Below are positions 14,497 through 17,316 of a stretch of 17,316 nt of DNA, piece by piece (position 1 is the first letter of the stretch; every line of letters starts with the position of its first letter). This DNA is from CAYLLD01 sp964425135. Its GTDB lineage: Bacteria > Pseudomonadota > Alphaproteobacteria > Rhodobacterales > Rhodobacteraceae. The notes under the pieces are model-generated. The model had not been told where the DNA came from. It saw only the letters and a list, made by a program, of their open reading frames with translations, and ran no database searches. The translations under genes were made by a program, and so were the position numbers. The DNA is taken from contig CAYRKW010000070.1 of the NCBI GenBank assembly GCA_964425135.1, positions 1 through 17,316 of the forward strand, written 5' to 3'.

Positions 14497-15375
14497 GAAA
14501 AACGCGTTACTTTTAGGGGCATCTGGCTGCCGCTTCTCCTGATCGCGCCGCAGATCATCATAACGGCCGTCTTTTTCTTCTATCCCGCAGGCCAGGCGAT
14601 CTATCAGTCGCTCTTCATCCCCGACCCCTTTGGCCTGTCGATGCAATATGTCGGCCTTGGCAATTTCGAGTATCTCCTCGGTAATTCTTACTACCGCGCC
14701 TCTTTCATCACCACCGCGATATTCTCGATCCTCGTCACGCTGGTCTCGATGGGCGTCGCCCTCTACCTCGCCGTCCTCGCCGACCGCCTGATCAAAGGCT
14801 CCGGCGTCTACCGCACATTGCTCATCTGGCCCTACGCCGTCGCCCCAGCCGTCGCTGGCGTGCTATGGCTCTTCATGTTCAACACCCGCGTCGGCGTGGT
14901 GACATGGTATCTAGGCCTTCTAGGCTATGACTGGAACCACGTCCTGAATGGCGAGGAAGCGATGGGCCTCGTGGTCGTCGCCTCAGCATGGGGTCGCATC
15001 AGCTACAACTTCCTGTTCTTCCTCGCAGGGCTCCAAGCGATCCCGAAATCCGTGATCGAAGCCGCAGCCATCGACGGTGCGCGCTTCTGGACCCGCTTTC
15101 GCACCATCGTCTTCCCGCTCCTGTCGCCCACCACCTTCTTTCTGCTGGTCGTCAACATCGTCTACGCCTTCTTTGAAACCTTCGGCGTGATTCACACCAT
15201 CACCTCCGGCGGCCCGCAACAGTCAACGACCATCCTCGTTTATAAAGTCTATTCCGACGGCTTTGTCGGCCAAGACCTTGGCTCCTCCGCCGCCCAATCG
15301 GTGATCCTTCTGGCCATTGTTGGCACCCTGACCATCGTGCAGTTCAAATTCATCGAGCGGCGGGTGCATTACTGA
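14494..15375 (+). CDS. ugpA: Glycerol-3-phosphate ABC transporter permease UgpA (apparent ATC start)
   Basis: Inner-membrane channel subunit, partner of UgpE. Read from the ATC at 14494 it has 293 residues, close to the E. coli length (295). It begins (M/I)EKRVTFRGIWLPLLLIAPQ and then FFFYPAG and DPFGLS, all matching the family N-terminus and first transmembrane helix. The permease has about six hydrophobic segments and the ATPase-contacting EAA loop, EAAAIDG at 189-195. PYAVAPAVAGVLW, GYDWNH and SSAAQSV are also UgpA-like. The first ATG in frame is codon 50 (14641). It has no Shine-Dalgarno and would delete the first helix, so it is not favoured. The gene overlaps ugpE by one nucleotide (TGATG). 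If the ATC is real and inefficient, UgpA could be limiting; if it is a mutation, the importer may be defective. Confidence 0.85.
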   Translation: MEKRVTFRGIWLPLLLIAPQIIITAVFFFYPAGQAIYQSLFIPDPFGLSMQYVGLGNFEYLLGNSYYRASFITTAIFSILVTLVSMGVALYLAVLADRLIKGSGVYRTLLIWPYAVAPAVAGVLWLFMFNTRVGVVTWYLGLLGYDWNHVLNGEEAMGLVVVASAWGRISYNFLFFLAGLQAIPKSVIEAAAIDGARFWTRFRTIVFPLLSPTTFFLLVVNIVYAFFETFGVIHTITSGGPQQSTTILVYKVYSDGFVGQDLGSSAAQSVILLAIVGTLTIVQFKFIERRVHY

Positions 15376-16229
15376 TGGCGGATCAAGGCGGCATGGTCGA
15401 AAAACGCGGCTCCGGCTACTGGCTCACCCATGTCGGGCTAATCATCGGGTTAATGTTCGTGTTCTTCCCGATCTGGCTGGCGTTCGTCGCCTCTACGGTC
15501 GATCAGCAAGACATTGTCAAACCGCCCATGCCGCTCCTGCCGGGCGACCAGTTCTTCAACAACTACCGCGAGGCATTATTCGCAGGGATCAACGCCCCCG
15601 TCGCCTGGATGATGCTCAACTCGCTGATCATGGCCATGGGCATCGCCATTGGCAAAATCATCATCTCGCTTCTGTCGGCCTTCGCAATCGTCTATTTCAA
15701 ATTCCCCGGTCGCCGCGTCTTCTTCTGGCTAATCTTCCTCACGCTGATGCTCCCCGTCGAAGTCCGCATCGTCCCCACCTACGAAGTCGTCGCGAATTTC
15801 GGCATGCTTAACAGCTACTCGGGTCTGATCTTCCCGCTCATCGCTTCTGCGACCGCCACCTTCCTCTTTCGCCAGTTCTTCATGACCGTCCCCGACGAGC
15901 TGGCCGAAGCCGCCCGCGTCGATGGCGCGCGGCCCATGCGGTTCTTCTTCGACATTCTCCTACCCATGAGCCGCACCAATATCGCCGCCCTCTTCGTCAT
16001 CCTCTTTATCTACGGCTGGAACCAGTACCTGTGGCCCCTCCTGATCACCACCGACCCGTCGATGAACACCATCGTCATGGGCATCAAACAGATGTTCCCG
16101 TCGGGCGATGACATTGCCGACTGGCCCGTGATTATGGCCACCTCTATCCTCGCGATGATCCCCCCCGTGATCGTCGTCATCTCCATGCAAAGGCTGTTCA
16201 TCCGCGGCCTTGTCGATAGCGAGAAATAA
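15375..16229 (+). CDS. ugpE: Glycerol-3-phosphate ABC transporter permease UgpE
   Basis: Second inner-membrane channel subunit of the Ugp importer. The 284 residues are close to the E. coli length (281). A first helix (about 17-40) is followed by a periplasmic segment with PPMPLLPGDQFFNNY and further helices. The EAA loop EAARVDG (178-184) contacts UgpC, and GWNQYLWPLL is also typical. The start ATG shares one base with the ugpA stop, implying translational coupling. A second Met seven codons in (15393) is an alternative start. It is followed by ugpC after 3 nt. Confidence 0.95.
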   Translation: MADQGGMVEKRGSGYWLTHVGLIIGLMFVFFPIWLAFVASTVDQQDIVKPPMPLLPGDQFFNNYREALFAGINAPVAWMMLNSLIMAMGIAIGKIIISLLSAFAIVYFKFPGRRVFFWLIFLTLMLPVEVRIVPTYEVVANFGMLNSYSGLIFPLIASATATFLFRQFFMTVPDELAEAARVDGARPMRFFFDILLPMSRTNIAALFVILFIYGWNQYLWPLLITTDPSMNTIVMGIKQMFPSGDDIADWPVIMATSILAMIPPVIVVISMQRLFIRGLVDSEK

Positions 16230-16232
16230 TCC

Positions 16233-17234
16233 ATGGCCACCGTCACCCTCAAAAACATCAAAAAGAGCTTTGGCAAAACCGACGTCATCCACGGGGTCGA
16301 TATTGACATTGCAGACGGCGAATTCATCGTGATCGTCGGCCCGTCTGGCTGCGGCAAATCCACCTTACTGCGCATGGTTGCAGGCCTGGAGACCGTCACC
16401 TCCGGTGAAGTCCATATCGGCGGCAAGTTGGTTAATGAGGTCGAGCCCATGGACCGTGACATCGCCATGGTCTTCCAGAATTACGCGCTCTACCCGCATA
16501 TGTCCGTTTTCGATAATATGGCCTATGGCCTCAAAATCGCAGGCCGCCCCAAAGACGAGATCGCCGAGCGTGTGAAGTCCGCCTCCGAGCTCTTGCAACT
16601 CGAACCCTATCTCGACCGCCGCCCGCGCGAGCTATCAGGCGGCCAACGCCAACGCGTCGCGATGGGCCGCGCCATCGTGCGTAAACCGTCAGTGTTCCTG
16701 TTCGACGAACCGCTCTCCAACCTTGACGCCAAGCTGCGCGTGCAGATGCGCCTTGAGATCAAACAGTTGCAACGCCGCCTCGGCGTCACTGCGCTCTATG
16801 TCACCCATGACCAAGTCGAAGCGATGACACTCGCCGACCGCATGATCGTCATGAACGCAGGCCGCGCCGACCAGATCGGCGCCCCGCTCGACGTTTACGC
16901 CAATCCTGCCACCGCCTTCGTCGCCGGCTTCATTGGCTCCCCGCCCACCAATTTCATTTCAGGCGATCTGATCGGATCATCCGCCGCACGCATCGGCATC
17001 CGCCCCGAACACCTCAGCCTGACAGACACCACCCCGCGCCTCATGGGCACCGTCCTCTACTCCGAAGCCCTCGGCGCAGAAACGCTTATCCACGTCAAAC
17101 TCGCCAACGGCACCATGATCACCGCCCGCCAACCGGCCACCGCAACTCTCCCCGCTGAAGGCGCAAGCGCAGGGCTCACATGGAGCGACAAAGATCAAAT
17201 GATATTCGGCGAGGATGGTTTGCGGCTGCCGTAA
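16233..17234 (+). CDS. ugpC: Glycerol-3-phosphate ABC transporter ATPase UgpC
   Basis: Cytoplasmic ATPase subunit that energises the UgpAE channel. The 333 residues are somewhat shorter than E. coli UgpC (356), mainly in the C-terminal regulatory part. Visible: Walker A GPSGCGKST (36-44), Q-loop Q82 in FQNYALYPHM, signature LSGGQRQRVAMGRA (134-147), Walker B VFLFDEP (154-160), D-loop SNLD (162-165), H-loop H192 in VTHDQVEAMT, and a TOBE-type C-terminal domain (about 235-333) with GIRPEHL. It belongs to the MalK/UgpC class of sugar-type importers. The assignment as UgpC rather than another MalK-like ATPase rests mostly on the adjacent ugpBAE genes. No ugpQ follows within the 82 nt left. Confidence 0.93.
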   Translation: MATVTLKNIKKSFGKTDVIHGVDIDIADGEFIVIVGPSGCGKSTLLRMVAGLETVTSGEVHIGGKLVNEVEPMDRDIAMVFQNYALYPHMSVFDNMAYGLKIAGRPKDEIAERVKSASELLQLEPYLDRRPRELSGGQRQRVAMGRAIVRKPSVFLFDEPLSNLDAKLRVQMRLEIKQLQRRLGVTALYVTHDQVEAMTLADRMIVMNAGRADQIGAPLDVYANPATAFVAGFIGSPPTNFISGDLIGSSAARIGIRPEHLSLTDTTPRLMGTVLYSEALGAETLIHVKLANGTMITARQPATATLPAEGASAGLTWSDKDQMIFGEDGLRLP

Positions 17235-17248
17235 CCCTCAGCCCCGAC

Positions 17249-17272
17249 CTTCTTTGGTTCCACAAATATCCC
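17249..17272. repeat. Possible dispersed intergenic element after ugpC
   Basis: On the minus strand this stretch contains GGGATATTTGTGGAACCAAA followed by GAAG, directly beside a 16-nt near-palindrome (CGCTGCGC/GCGTAGCG, 17272-17287). Short GGGATATTT-x-GGAACAAAGAAG-like sequences after genes are something I associate with Rhodobacterales genomes. This is from memory and was not verified. No second copy was noticed in the window. Confidence 0.25.
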
Positions 17273-17316
17273 GCTGCGCGCGTAGCGCATCTCAAAAAAT
17301 AATGAGGCGACCCGTA

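Noticed and set aside
14641..15375. ugpA starting at the ATG at 14641
   Set aside because: It would drop 49 residues homologous to the UgpA N-terminus, including the first transmembrane helix, and has no Shine-Dalgarno in front.

Overview
The window reads as chromosomal DNA of a marine alphaproteobacterium, most likely Rhodobacterales (Roseobacter group). This is inferred from the ruvC-ruvA-ruvB order, the DUF1127 small protein, the ugpBAEC-type transporter and the giant RTX-type calcium-binding protein with Asp/Gly-rich modules. No species call is possible from the sequence alone. No tRNA, rRNA, CRISPR array or insertion sequence was found.

Layout, left to right. (1) 21-8255 (-): one 2,744-residue multidomain RTX protein. 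It has a large N-terminal region of unknown fold, an EF-hand/dockerin-like loop, about 820 residues containing RTX nonapeptides, a proline-repeat linker, a region resembling choice-of-anchor L, two cadherin-like domains, and a C-terminal module present twice in tandem. (2) 8517-10732 (-): ruvC-ruvA-ruvB, the Holliday-junction branch migration and resolution operon, with a 4-nt ruvC/ruvA overlap and 9 nt between ruvA and ruvB. (3) 11013-11222 (+): a DUF1127 protein with a rho-independent terminator, transcribed divergently from ruvC. (4) 11298-12167 (-): prmA, the ribosomal protein L11 methyltransferase. (5) 12263-12823 (-): a two-helix membrane protein resembling DUF3592. (6) 13105-17234 (+): ugpB-ugpA-ugpE-ugpC, a complete sn-glycerol-3-phosphate/glycerophosphodiester ABC importer.

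The two functional units are DNA recombination/repair (ruvCAB) and organophosphate uptake (ugpBAEC). UgpB would bind substrate in the periplasm, UgpA and UgpE form the channel, and UgpC hydrolyses ATP. The RTX protein is probably exported by a type I secretion system, but no exporter gene lies in the window.

The strongest anomaly is ugpA. The reading frame homologous to UgpA has no ATG, GTG or TTG before codon 50, yet an ATC sits exactly where the start is expected, five nucleotides after GAGGT. This is either a genuine non-canonical start, a start-codon mutation or a sequence error. Other leads are an 11-bp hairpin between ugpB and ugpA, the tandem duplication at the RTX protein C-terminus, a near-consensus CRP-type dyad between ruvB and the RTX gene, and several uncharacterised dyads in the two divergent promoter regions.
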